A program made the translations under genes and the position numbers. From the NCBI GenBank assembly GCA_003156715.1, contig PMHO01000060.1, positions 38,709 to 102,708 of the forward strand: DNA of 64,000 nucleotides. Direction: 5' to 3'. How positions within the stretch are numbered: the stretch's first letter is position 1; each line of letters starts with the position of its first letter. This document shows positions 1-7,263 of the stretch, in pieces. This stretch comes from Candidatus Tityobacter terrigena. GTDB taxonomy: Bacteria; Vulcanimicrobiota; Vulcanimicrobiia; Vulcanimicrobiales; Vulcanimicrobiaceae. Below the pieces are notes generated by a model that ran no database searches, had not been told where the DNA came from, and saw only the letters and a list, made by a program, of their open reading frames with translations.

Positions 1-269
1 TTATCGAACGCTGCCTGCACCACCCCCAGTTCGTCGAAGCTCTTGGCGTAGTGCGTCACCATCAGATCGCACTTGTGCCCGATCATCGCCGCGAGCGAAA
101 CGTCACCCTCGGTATCCGCGGCGAGCGGCTCGAAGAAGGCGCACGCTTCACGGACGATGCCGTCGCGCCGTGCCGCGCCGAGCGCGTCGAGCGCGCGCCG
201 CCGCAAGCGGAACATGCGATGCAGGATGTGCCATCCGTCGAGTGCTTCAGGAACGTCAGGATGTCGCAT
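1..269 (-). CDS. hemQ: HemQ coproheme decarboxylase, N-terminal part (cut by window edge)
   Basis: About 89 codons are visible, read leftward from ATG at 267-269 and running off the window edge. The protein begins with the chlorite-dismutase-family signature of HemQ: an early LDGWHILHRMFRL segment, then a helix carrying EPLAAD, then AAMIGHKCDLMVTHY, matching the family strand usually written as G-x-K-A-D-x-x-F. HemQ oxidatively decarboxylates coproheme to heme b in the last step of the coproporphyrin-dependent heme pathway. The start lies 36 bp after the panE stop, so it is probably the last visible gene of a nrdR-dut-panE-hemQ run. The heme-binding half is outside the window, so the assignment rests on the N-terminal domain only. 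Confidence 0.72.
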   Translation of the reverse strand, partial: MRHPDVPEALDGWHILHRMFRLRRRALDALGAARRDGIVREACAFFEPLAADTEGDVSLAAMIGHKCDLMVTHYAKSFDELGVVQAAFD

Positions 270-305
270 GCTGCGGCTTTCCGCGGGCGTCCGCACGGCC
301 CCTCA

Positions 306-1283
306 TCAGGCGCGGGCGTGCAGGTCGAGCGCTCGCCGCTCCTCGGCGTCGACTTCGGCTAGCAGTGCTTGCGGGCGCTCCCGATATTTGGCCCAGAGCT
401 GCGGCATGTGCGCGATGTCGCTCAGAACGCGCCAGAAGGCGGCGTTGACCGGCGTCGGTATGCCGGCCGACTCTCCCGCAGCGGCCACCGCGCCGTTGAG
501 CACGTCGACCTCGGTTTGTCCTTTCGCGAGGCGCAAGTCGAGCAGGAGCGAGGGCGGCTTGCGGCCGCGCGCGCCTGCGATCCGGCTCGCCAAGATCATG
601 CGCGCGACCGGCGTCGGCAACGAGATCACGCCCTGCAGCGCGCGAACCGAGTATCCCGGAAGGTCGACCGAGCCCAGCCCCAGTGCGTTCATCACCGCGC
701 GGCATTCACGCATGGCGCGCATCTCGAGAGAAAACATATGATCGAGGTGAACGAGGCGTTCCGGCAACACGTTAAGGATCGCGCACGACGCATTGGCGAC
801 CATGTTGAGCGAAAGTTTCGACCACTTCAACGCTCTGTAATCGGCGCTCACCTTGACGGGAATCTTCGACTCGCCGAACGCGGCTACGAGCCAGTTGTGT
901 GCGAGGTTGCCGACCGGGGCGAGCGCAATGCCGCCCGCATTCGAGGGTATCATCGAGCCGTTGCGCGTTCGCTCGACGGGCACGGTGAGCGCGCTAGAGA
1001 CGATCGCGTCGGGACCGAAGACCGCCGCCAGCTTTTCCTCGTTGCCGACGCCGTTTTGCGGGCAGAGAATCGTCGCGGCCGGATTGCTCCCGAAGGCACG
1101 GCGCAGGGTTTCGATTGCGCCTTCGGTGTCGTACGACTTCACCGCGACGATGGCGAGTTCGGCCTCGACCGGAACCACGTCTTCGAGCGCGCGCGGCGCG
1201 TAGACGACTTCCGTCGTCTGGCTGCGCAAAAGATCGCCGAGGTACGTTCCGACCGCGCCCTTGCCGACGATGTAGACCTTCAC
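306..1283 (-). CDS. panE: 2-dehydropantoate 2-reductase (ketopantoate reductase)
   Basis: 325 residues, normal for the PanE/ApbA family. It reduces ketopantoate to pantoate with NADPH on the way to pantothenate and CoA. The N-terminal Rossmann loop is GKGAVG (residues 7-12), followed by the [10 protein letters not shown] segment (74-83) that holds the substrate. The C-terminal helical domain contains [14 protein letters not shown], where Lys156 and Asn160 match the catalytic Lys/Asn positions. The ATG overlaps the dut stop by 4 bp (ATGA at 1280-1283), indicating translational coupling. The family also includes reductases of unknown substrate, and no panB or panC is present here, so the exact substrate is inferred. 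Confidence 0.85.
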   Translation of the reverse strand: MKVYIVGKGAVGTYLGDLLRSQTTEVVYAPRALEDVVPVEAELAIVAVKSYDTEGAIETLRRAFGSNPAATILCPQNGVGNEEKLAAVFGPDAIVSSALTVPVERTRNGSMIPSNAGGIALAPVGNLAHNWLVAAFGESKIPVKVSADYRALKWSKLSLNMVANASCAILNVLPERLVHLDHMFSLEMRAMRECRAVMNALGLGSVDLPGYSVRALQGVISLPTPVARMILASRIAGARGRKPPSLLLDLRLAKGQTEVDVLNGAVAAAGESAGIPTPVNAAFWRVLSDIAHMPQLWAKYRERPQALLAEVDAEERRALDLHARA

Positions 1284-1759
1284 GATTGGTCTTTCGTTGG
1301 AGCGCCGGCGAGGCCCGTGCTGCCGAAACCGCCCTTTGCGCGTTCGGTCGGCGCAAGCTCGGTCACCTCGGCGAAGTCCGCGCGCGCGACCGGAGCGACG
1401 ACGAGTTGCGCGATGCGGTCGCCGCGCCGCACGACGAAGGGCTCCGTACCGAAGTTCGCGAGGATGACCGAGACCGGCCCGCGGTAGTCGGCATCGATCG
1501 TTCCGGGGGAATTGAGAAGGGTGACGCCCGAGCGCAAGGCGAGGCCGCTACGCGGCCGCACCTGCACCTCGTAACCCCGCGGAATGGCGAGGGCAAAACC
1601 GGTCGGCACGAGGGCACGAGCGCCGGGAAGCAGGGTCAGCTCGTCGTGAATCGCGGCGACGACGTCGGCCCCCGCGGCGTCGGGCGTCATGTAGGCCGGC
1701 AGTGGAAGCCCGGCCCCTTCCGCAAGCCGCTTCAGCGCGACCCGGACGTCACTTGGCAA
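1280..1759 (-). CDS. dut: dUTP diphosphatase (trimeric dUTPase)
   Basis: 159 residues with all five dUTPase motifs in order: AGADV near residue 30, PRSGLA in the middle, the uracil-recognition loop [17 protein letters not shown], and the C-terminal P-loop-like arm [10 protein letters not shown]. It hydrolyses dUTP to dUMP and diphosphate, protecting DNA from uracil and feeding dTMP synthesis. It overlaps nrdR by 11 bp upstream and panE by 4 bp downstream. Pairing with the ribonucleotide-reductase repressor NrdR makes biological sense, since both control dNTP pools. No motif residue is missing. Confidence 0.95.
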   Translation of the reverse strand: MPSDVRVALKRLAEGAGLPLPAYMTPDAAGADVVAAIHDELTLLPGARALVPTGFALAIPRGYEVQVRPRSGLALRSGVTLLNSPGTIDADYRGPVSVILANFGTEPFVVRRGDRIAQLVVAPVARADFAEVTELAPTERAKGGFGSTGLAGAPTKDQS

Positions 1760-2222
1760 GCTCGGCTAACTCGGCTTGGAAGCTGCCGATGTCGTCAAAC
1801 GAGCGGTAGACGCTTGCGAAGCGGATGTAGGCCACCTTGTCGACCCCCTTGAGCGCCTCCATGAGCTTCTCACCGATCATGGAACTCGGCACCTCATTCT
1901 CTCCACGGGCGAAGAGCTCGCGCTCGATGTGGGCGACGATGTCGTCCATTTGTGCCTCGGAAACCGGCCGCTTTTCGCACGCGCGGCGCAGCCCGGCGAG
2001 GACCTTGTCGCGGCTGTATTGCTCGCGCCGGCCGTCCTTCTTGACGACGTACTGGCGGGGCGCTTCCATCCGCTCGTACGTGGTGAAACGGAACTTGCAG
2101 CCCAGGCACTCTCGCCGCCGGCGAACGACGCTTTCGTCGTCGCGGGAGTCGACGACGCGTGTTTCATTTTTCCGGCAAGTGGGACAGATCAGGTTGAGGC
2201 GGCCTCCGCGAAGCGGCCCCAC
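1749..2222 (-). CDS. nrdR: Transcriptional repressor NrdR
   Basis: NrdR represses ribonucleotide reductase genes in response to ATP/dATP. The N-terminal zinc ribbon has ICPTC and CLGCKFRF (two CxxC pairs), followed by the basic RRRRE stretch and an ATP-cone from about [13 protein letters not shown] onward, ending with the usual [13 protein letters not shown]. The start is not settled. NrdR normally begins Met-x-Cys-Pro-x-Cys; here that point is a CTG at 2190-2192 with GGAGG ten bases upstream (2203-2207). GTG at 2220-2222 (used here) adds ten residues, and TTG at 2253-2255 falls inside a likely promoter. First gene of the nrdR-dut-panE(-hemQ) run. Confidence 0.92.
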   Translation of the reverse strand: MGPLRGGRLNLICPTCRKNETRVVDSRDDESVVRRRRECLGCKFRFTTYERMEAPRQYVVKKDGRREQYSRDKVLAGLRRACEKRPVSEAQMDDIVAHIERELFARGENEVPSSMIGEKLMEALKGVDKVAYIRFASVYRSFDDIGSFQAELAELAK

Positions 2223-2241
2223 AAGATATGGGGCCCTCCCG

Positions 2242-2271
2242 AGTATAAGGCACAAGCCGCTTGGCGGGCAA
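2242..2271 (-). promoter_or_regulatory. Probable sigma-70 promoter of the nrdR operon
   Basis: Read leftward, TTGCCC (2266-2271) and TATACT (2242-2247) are separated by 18 bases, close to a housekeeping -35/-10 pair. Transcription would start near 2235, which excludes the TTG at 2255 as nrdR start and leaves GTG 2222 or CTG 2192. Confidence 0.5.
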
Positions 2272-2291
2272 ACGGCTTGCGGGACGCCTTG

Positions 2292-2438
2292 CTAAGCGGC
2301 CCCGATCTTAAACATCTTGGTCCCGCACACCGGGCACGTGCCCTCGGTCGCGGGCCGACCGTTCTTCATCTGGATTTGGACGGCATTTTTCATCTCGCGC
2401 TTGGCCTTGCACTTGACGCAGTACGCTTCAGCAGCCAT
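2292..2438 (-). CDS. DUF5679 zinc-ribbon protein (48 aa)
   Basis: A 48-residue protein with two CxxC knuckles, YCVKCKAKREM near the N-terminus and GTCPVCGTKMFKIG near the C-terminus, joined by the MKNGRPATEG linker typical of DUF5679. This predicts one structural zinc. The ATG at 2436-2438 is preceded by GGAGG at good spacing. DUF5679 has no established role; related modules occur alone or attached to DNA-associated proteins, so nucleic-acid contact is possible but not shown. It lies just upstream of nrdR on the same strand and is divergent from dprA. Confidence 0.85.
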   Translation of the reverse strand: MAAEAYCVKCKAKREMKNAVQIQMKNGRPATEGTCPVCGTKMFKIGAA

Positions 2439-2657
2439 GTTTCGGGGAGCCTCCGGTGCGGCCGCGAGCCTCCCCAGGTTTGTGGGAAGCCAGGCCGCAA
2501 TTCCCGCGGTCCATTCTCAGGGCGACCCAAGTTTCCTCGCAGGAACGGCAGCACGCCTTTTTTGCCCTAGGGAGCAACCAAGCCAGAGCGGCGCCTCGTA
2601 TTCACGGCTGAGAGCCCTGGCTTGCGCGCCGGTCAGTCTGCGTGAAGATGGAGTCGA

Positions 2658-3560
2658 ATGGATGCCGTGCCGCCGCGCTTCGCGCTCAAGTCGGAGTTCC
2701 TTCGCGCGCGCCGCGCGAGGGCGCTACACGTTCGCTTCGACGGCCTTTGGATAACCGGTTCGATCGCCGGGCTCGAGCGCCCGACCGTCGCGGTCGTCGG
2801 AGCGCGGGCGCCCTCCCAAGCAGCGCGTGCCCGTGCATTCGCCCTCGGTAAACGCCTCGCAGAGGCCGGCGTCTGCGTGGTGTCCGGGCTAGCACTCGGC
2901 ATCGACGGCGCGGCGCATCTCGGTGCAACCGAAGGCGGGGGACCGACGATCGGCATCTTGGGTGGCGGTCACAATCACTTCTTCCCGCCCAGCAACCGCC
3001 CCCTCGCCGAGCGCATCATCGCGACTGGCGGCGCGGTGCTTTCGCCCTTTCCGCCGGAGGAACCGGCACGACTCTCCCAGTTTCTGCAGCGCAACGGGGT
3101 CGTGGCGGCGCTAAGCGACGCCGTCGTCATCGTCGAAGCAGCCGCCCGCAGCGGCGCTCTCAACACCGCGAGCTGGGCCGCGGATCTTGGGATCGACGTC
3201 TTCGCCTTTCCCGGCGACGTCGAGCGGCCGAAGGCGGCGGGCTGTAACGCGTTGATCCGCGACGGCGCGACTCTGGTGCGCGATGCGGACGACGTGCTCG
3301 CAGGAATCGGGCTTACCCGCGCGGCTGCTGCATGCCGCGCCGAACCCGCTCGTCCGCGTGCGGATCCGCTAGAACGGGAAATCCTCGAAGCACTGCGTGA
3401 GCCCGCCGAGCTCGACGAATTGCTCGAACGCTGCAGGCGGCCGGCGGGCGAACTACTCGCTGCGCTCGTGCGGCTCGAAATCGATAATCTCGTCGAACGC
3501 GAAGGCGCGCTGGTATCGCTCAGCGCGCCACGCGGACCTCGATGCGCACCAAGGGTTTAA
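2658..3560 (+). CDS. dprA: DNA-processing protein DprA/Smf
   Basis: 300 residues. It binds single-stranded DNA taken up during transformation and loads RecA. The Rossmann-like core is clear: TVAVVGARAPS, then VVSGLALGIDGAAHLGAT (the family SGxAxGID/AH motif), GILGGGHNHFFPPSN, NGVVAALSDAVVIVEAAARSG and the GCNALIRDGA motif. The N-terminal SAM-like domain is very short or lost, so the protein is at the compact end of the family. A winged-helix C-terminus (EREILEALREPAELDELLERC) is present. It is monocistronic and divergent from the DUF5679 gene. No other competence genes are nearby. Confidence 0.93.
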   Translation: MDAVPPRFALKSEFLRARRARALHVRFDGLWITGSIAGLERPTVAVVGARAPSQAARARAFALGKRLAEAGVCVVSGLALGIDGAAHLGATEGGGPTIGILGGGHNHFFPPSNRPLAERIIATGGAVLSPFPPEEPARLSQFLQRNGVVAALSDAVVIVEAAARSGALNTASWAADLGIDVFAFPGDVERPKAAGCNALIRDGATLVRDADDVLAGIGLTRAAAACRAEPARPRADPLEREILEALREPAELDELLERCRRPAGELLAALVRLEIDNLVEREGALVSLSAPRGPRCAPRV

Positions 3561-3565
3561 GTGTG

Positions 3566-3581
3566 GCTTGGTGAGCCAAGC
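3566..3581 (+). other. Small hairpin after dprA
   Basis: GCTTGG (3566-3571) pairs with CCAAGC (3576-3581) around TGAG, six bases after the dprA stop. There is no T-run, so it may only be a weak or Rho-assisted transcript end. Confidence 0.25.
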
Positions 3582-3650
3582 GTCGGCGCGGTCTCGGAAC
3601 GTTCGTAATCCTGTTTCTTTCCGAAACTGCGACCGACGCCTTACCCGAGC

Positions 3651-4019
3651 TTATCGAATCGTTATTCCCTGCGGGCTCTGGAGCGTCGTCGCCGTGCCGG
3701 AGAAAGCGTTGATGGGCGCGGTGTGGCCCTTTGCCCCCGGTGGGTACTCGTTGACGCCGGCTTCTGTCTTGCCTTGAGCGACACCGATCGCGACGTAAAT
3801 ATCGCCGCTGGAATCCACGGCAACGCCGTCAGCTGCGGAGAGTCCGGTCTTGTGACCATAGAGCCTATGCCGCGGCTCGACGTCGCCGTAGGTACCGGCG
3901 CTAAATTCGTCTAGGGCGTCCCCGTCCGTAACGAAGACGTTGTCGCTTGCGTCCAAAGCGAGATTTTGCGGCGATCTGAGCTTGGCGTCGCGGCCTAGTT
4001 GGTATACTGTGTATGACAT
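3651..4019 (-). pseudogene. NHL/beta-propeller repeat protein, 5'-truncated remnant
   Basis: About 122 codons reading leftward encode roughly two and a half blades of an NHL-type repeat: SPQNLALDASDNVFVTD, ADGVAVDSSGDIYVAIG and the closing SPQGITIR, with VNEYPPGAKG between. Full proteins of this kind are secreted, carry a signal peptide and have six or more repeats. Here the frame starts abruptly at the padR operator with no signal sequence. It looks like the 3' end of a larger gene cut off where the padR unit now sits. It could still be expressed as a short protein from ATG at 4017-4019, but I favour a remnant. Confidence 0.55.
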
Positions 4020-4037
4020 AGCATATGATACACAGTA
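4003..4037 (+). promoter_or_regulatory. padR promoter with palindromic operator over the start codon
   Basis: A 10-bp inverted repeat, TACTGTGTAT (4005-4014) and ATACACAGTA (4028-4037), has its centres 23 bp apart, as expected for a PadR dimer. The left arm overlaps a TATACT -10 box (4003-4008); the right arm covers the padR ATG at 4025. A TTGGCG 15 bases upstream of the -10 is a poor -35. Binding here would block both RNA polymerase and translation initiation, fitting autorepression. Confidence 0.65.
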
Positions 4038-4369
4038 ACGCCGACCTCGCTTTTCAGAACCTGCGACTCGAACTTCGGCGCGGCTGCTTGACCCTGGCAA
4101 TTCTCGGCCAGCTGCGATCCGAGCTTTACGGTTATGCGCTCCGGAAAGCACTGGAGGAACGGGGGCTGGATGTCGACGAGGGCACGCTTTACCCTCTCAT
4201 CCGCCGGCTCGAGGCTCAGGGCTTGCTGGAGAGCGAGTGGCGCGAGGAGAGCAAGCGTCGCCGACGCTTTTATCGCCTGTCCACCGCCGGAGAGATGATG
4301 TTGCGAAAACTTCTGGATGAGTTGCACCGGCTCAACGCATCCCTTACATCGATTCTTCAGGAGGCCTAA
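4025..4369 (+). CDS. PadR-family transcriptional regulator
   Basis: 114 residues. The winged-helix PadR core is recognisable: LRRGCLTLAILGQL, YGYALRKALEERGLDVDEGTLYPLIRRLEAQGLLES, then the wing RRRRFYRLSTAGEMML and a short C-terminal dimerisation helix. PadR proteins are ligand-responsive repressors. The gene lies directly on its own palindromic operator and is 2 bp upstream of a membrane protein gene, the classic PadR/HAAS-sensor arrangement, where the pair often responds to membrane or antibiotic stress. The ligand is unknown. The very short leader (about 10 nt) suggests near-leaderless translation. Confidence 0.9.
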   Translation: MIHSNADLAFQNLRLELRRGCLTLAILGQLRSELYGYALRKALEERGLDVDEGTLYPLIRRLEAQGLLESEWREESKRRRRFYRLSTAGEMMLRKLLDELHRLNASLTSILQEA

Positions 4370-4371
4370 GT

Positions 4372-5343
4372 ATGGAACTGCTCGAGCGATATCTGCTTGA
4401 GATTCGCCGAAATCTCCGCCCGGGTGACGACCGGGATGACGTGCTCGCGGAGATCGCAGACGATGTGCAGTCGCAGCTGGAATCCCGCGCGGATGCGTTG
4501 GGGCGCCCGCTGACGTCCGACGAGCTTGCGGAACTCATTGCGAACTACGGTCATCCACAAATCGTCGCGTTCCAGCATCGACCACAACGCTACCTCATTG
4601 GCCCGCTGCTCTTTCCGTTTTATACGTATGTGCTGCGACTTGTCGTTGTGGCAGTCGTGATTCTCGATTTGCTCGGGTCGACAATCACGGCGCTGGGTAC
4701 CGCGAACCCGTTCGCGACGTTCGTTTCGGGCGCAGAAATGCTGTGGCCCGGTATCCTTTATCCGGTCGTCGCCGTCACGATCATGTTTGCGATCGCCGAA
4801 TGGACCGGCGCGGAAGACAGCCTGATGAGGCGCGTGCTCGCCTACCGCTGGGATCCCCGAACGCTCCCGCTGCTTCACGCAGAACGCCTGTCGCCGGCAT
4901 GCCTTTTGGTCGAGGCCTTCGTGCTCGCCGGCGGCGCGCTATGGCTGCTTGGGATATCCGCCGTTCGCGAGAGCCTCCTGGGCGCTACGTGGCATTGGTT
5001 CTTTGTCGCCATCTTCTTGGCCACGGCACTTATCGTCGTTTCTGATGCGATTCTCGCCGTGCGCCCGGAGCTGACGCGCGTCCGTCGTGCCGTTCTGATC
5101 GCCGCTAACGCTATTTGCCTCATTGGCACGGCTCTGGCACTTCCTGCCGGTCCATTCCTGAGAGCCGCGCACGCCAATCCGGCACAGAGTGCATCGACCG
5201 CGGCCGTAAACGACGCGATCCTCGGCATGGTAGCGGCCTTGGTGCTGATCTGCGTTGCTCAAATTGTCAAGAATGTGCAGGCGCTCTTGCGCGGTTCGGA
5301 CGCATCGCAGATCAACACCCTGCGCGGCGGGTTGCGCGCCTAA
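4372..5343 (+). CDS. HAAS-type membrane protein paired with PadR
   Basis: 323 residues. The first about 75 are soluble and helical (LERYLLEIRRNLRPGDDRDDVLAEIADDVQSQL), matching the HAAS (HTH-associated alpha-helical signalling) domain that pairs with PadR regulators. Six or so hydrophobic segments follow, including FPFYTYVLRLVVVAVVILDLL, GILYPVVAVTIMFAIAEW, LVEAFVLAGGALWLLGI and WHWFFVAIFLATALIVV. It probably sits in the cytoplasmic membrane and signals to or modulates the PadR protein. The start is 2 bp after the padR stop with AGGAGG overlapping the padR end, so the two are co-translated. What it senses cannot be read from the sequence. Confidence 0.75.
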   Translation: MELLERYLLEIRRNLRPGDDRDDVLAEIADDVQSQLESRADALGRPLTSDELAELIANYGHPQIVAFQHRPQRYLIGPLLFPFYTYVLRLVVVAVVILDLLGSTITALGTANPFATFVSGAEMLWPGILYPVVAVTIMFAIAEWTGAEDSLMRRVLAYRWDPRTLPLLHAERLSPACLLVEAFVLAGGALWLLGISAVRESLLGATWHWFFVAIFLATALIVVSDAILAVRPELTRVRRAVLIAANAICLIGTALALPAGPFLRAAHANPAQSASTAAVNDAILGMVAALVLICVAQIVKNVQALLRGSDASQINTLRGGLRA

Positions 5344-5530
5344 AAACATCGCCGCTACTGCTCGCGCGTCACGTCCGCGATGAAAGTTTCCCACGCGCGC
5401 CATACGGCTCGCCCGAGATGCCGTTGGGCCGGAACCCAGCCGGGAGCGCACCCCGACCTGCCCTTCGGTCAGCGAGGCGGCAATCCGGCGACGAAAAATC
5501 TGCGTTATATGGGCAAACCCCGCCGGTTAC

Positions 5531-6064
5531 ATGCAACGCTATTGGAGTCGATCTGTGAAGTCTGCCTTATTCGTTTCTCTCGTCAGCGCGGTGGCTGCGA
5601 CCGTTATGTTACCGCTCGTTTCATCCGCGGCAGATATGGTTTCGTCTGCGGACCGGGCCTTCGTCGCCAAGGTGAGCCAAGGTGGCATGTTCGAGGTCGC
5701 GCTCGGACGGCTTGCGCAGACGCAAGGCTCCAGGCAAGACATTCGGGACCAGGGAGCCACCGAGGCCCACGATCACATGCTCGTGGGCGCGAAGCTGAAA
5801 GCCGTGGCGGGCGACGCCGGCATTACGTTTCCGAGCACGCTGAACGTGATGTTCTCGCAAAAGCTCGCTTCGCTCCGGGCCCTTTCGGGCCGCGCGTTCG
5901 ACGCCGAGTACTTGCAGGCAATGAAGGACATCCATGCCAAGGACGGGGCCGCCTTCGCGAAAGAAGCCGCCGACGGAACCGATCCCAAGCTGCGCGCCTT
6001 CGCGAGCGAAACGCACCGCATCGTGCTCCGACATATCGGCGAATTGGGCGCGATCGGTCCGTAG
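5531..6064 (+). CDS. DUF4142 secreted ferritin-like protein
   Basis: 177 residues with a signal peptide ending near VSSAADMVSS (about residues 12-36). The mature part is a helical DUF4142 domain: ADRAFVAKVSQGGMFEVALGRLA, DIRDQGATEAHDHMLVGAKL and the second half with AEYLQAMKDIHAKDGAAFAKEA. DUF4142 has a ferritin-like four-helix fold and is often linked to stress survival outside the cytoplasm; a biochemical function is not established. It stands alone, with 187 bp of non-coding DNA before it holding no clear signal and a hairpin directly after. Confidence 0.85.
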   Translation: MQRYWSRSVKSALFVSLVSAVAATVMLPLVSSAADMVSSADRAFVAKVSQGGMFEVALGRLAQTQGSRQDIRDQGATEAHDHMLVGAKLKAVAGDAGITFPSTLNVMFSQKLASLRALSGRAFDAEYLQAMKDIHAKDGAAFAKEAADGTDPKLRAFASETHRIVLRHIGELGAIGP

Positions 6065-6093
6065 CGCCGGATCTGAAGGGGAACCGGCGCTAC
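6061..6093 (+). terminator. Hairpin after the DUF4142 gene
   Basis: GTAGCGCCGG (6061-6070) and CCGGCGCTAC (6084-6093) form a perfect 10-bp stem with a 13-nt loop, starting at the stop codon of the DUF4142 gene. It lacks a proper T-run (TTCG follows), so it may be a 3' stabiliser instead of a true intrinsic terminator. Confidence 0.4.
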
Positions 6094-6099
6094 TTCGTG

Positions 6100-6716
6100 C
6101 CGGAGCCGGCGCTCGGCACGGGCGAGAGCATCTTCCGAGACGAGCCGACCTCCGGGGCCTGCCCCTGTCCGTTCGCGGTGCGCTCGTGGCCCACTAGGTC
6201 CTCAACGCCCGACTGAGCGATCGCGAACGCGAACAAACCTTGCTGCTGCACGAGCGCATTTCCCACGGGAACGCCGCCTGCGCTTACGCCCTCAATGGCG
6301 AGTCTCGACGGCGCCGCCTCGTTCGTACCACGCCAGCAGCGACGGGCTGAAATAGGGCGTGATCGATGTCCATAGGCACCGTACCCATAAGAGCCGCGTC
6401 GGGTGGGAACCGTCCAGCGCTAGTCCTGCCGCCCCCGACGTGTCGAGCGCCACGTAGCGGCCCGAATTGCTAGGGCATAGAGAACGCTATCGTATCCGGC
6501 GCCCTGCGAGCGAGTCGGATCGAAGACCAGGTGACTCTTCCCGAGGGAATCGCGCACGTACAAATTTGCGGCTTCTTCGTGCGGCGCGAACAACTCGTAG
6601 AAGAGGTTGCGACCGCCAATTTGAACCGGTAGGGACTGCTCGTGAGCTACGATTCTTCGATCGACGCAATGCGCCCAGCGATCGCGGCGCGGGAAACGCG
6701 CGGGGCCGAGCAACAC
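6100..6716 (-). pseudogene. Prolyl oligopeptidase (S9) pseudogene, heavily decayed
   Basis: Reading leftward, pieces of one S9 peptidase appear in order but in different frames. Near 6480-6640 is a propeller start with GGRNLFYELFAPHEEAANLY and VRDSLGKSHLVFDPTR. Near 6375-6450 is SGRYVALDT, and near 6303-6359 TPYFSPSLLAWYERGGAVE. Around 6265-6295 is LAIEGVSAGGVPVGNALVQ, which holds the catalytic G-x-S-x-G-G serine motif, followed by FAIAQSGVEDL and a TANGQGQAPEVGS piece near 6140. Most of the propeller and the segment between the third and fourth pieces are missing, and stops and frameshifts separate the rest. The intact family is about 650-720 residues. This fills the 740-bp gap before rlmH. 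Confidence 0.72.
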
Positions 6717-6801
6717 TCAGGGCGCGCACTCAAGAGCAGGAATAAGAGAGTCTCACTCTAACGGCGGGGCCGGTGTCAAGGTTCGAGACGATCGCAACGC
6801 C

Positions 6802-7263
6802 GTGAAGATCCGACTTGTCGCGGTCGGCAAGATTCGCGAGCGTTACGTCGCGGCTGCGGCCGATGATTTCCGCACGCGGTTGCGCCCGTACCACGTCTAC
6901 GAGGAAATCGAAGTTGCCCCGTCGCGCGGGACCGATTCGCAGCGCGCGATGCGCGAAGAGGCGAGCCGCGTTCTGACTTCGGTTTCGAGCGGCGACGTTC
7001 TCTGGCTGCTCGAGCGCAGCGGAACGCAGCTTTCCAGCCGCGAGCTGGCCGAGCGCGTGCAGGGTCTCGAGCGCTCTTCTGCCCCGCGGCTGGTGCTCGC
7101 AGTCGCCGGCACCCACGGCGCCGGCACCGAGCTGATCGCACGAGCCGACTTTCAATGGTCGCTCTCGCGGCTGACCTTCCTTCACGAGTGGGCGCGGATG
7201 CTCGTGCTGGAACAACTGTACCGCGCGGCGAAGATCGCGCACGATGAGCCCTACCACCGCTGA
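6802..7263 (+). CDS. rlmH: 23S rRNA pseudouridine-1915 N3-methyltransferase RlmH
   Basis: 153 residues, the usual size for this SPOUT methyltransferase, which methylates pseudouridine 1915 in helix 69 of 23S rRNA. It starts MKIRLVAVGKIRERY as expected. The SAM-binding knot region is divergent in its first loop (AVAGTHGAG where most have IGGADG) but ends with the strongly conserved SLSRLTFLHEWARMLVLEQL and YRAAKIAHDEPYHR. It overlaps argS by 20 bp, so the two are translationally coupled. Confidence 0.92.
   Translation: MKIRLVAVGKIRERYVAAAADDFRTRLRPYHVYEEIEVAPSRGTDSQRAMREEASRVLTSVSSGDVLWLLERSGTQLSSRELAERVQGLERSSAPRLVLAVAGTHGAGTELIARADFQWSLSRLTFLHEWARMLVLEQLYRAAKIAHDEPYHR

Noticed and set aside
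1115..1852. Long plus-strand frame opposite dut and nrdR
   Set aside because: It is rich in Arg/Pro, has no recognisable motif, and the minus strand carries two clear genes with full motif sets. It is a G+C-driven shadow.
5344..5530. Small gene before the DUF4142 gene
   Set aside because: Frames here have no start with ribosome site and no protein-like pattern; left as non-coding.
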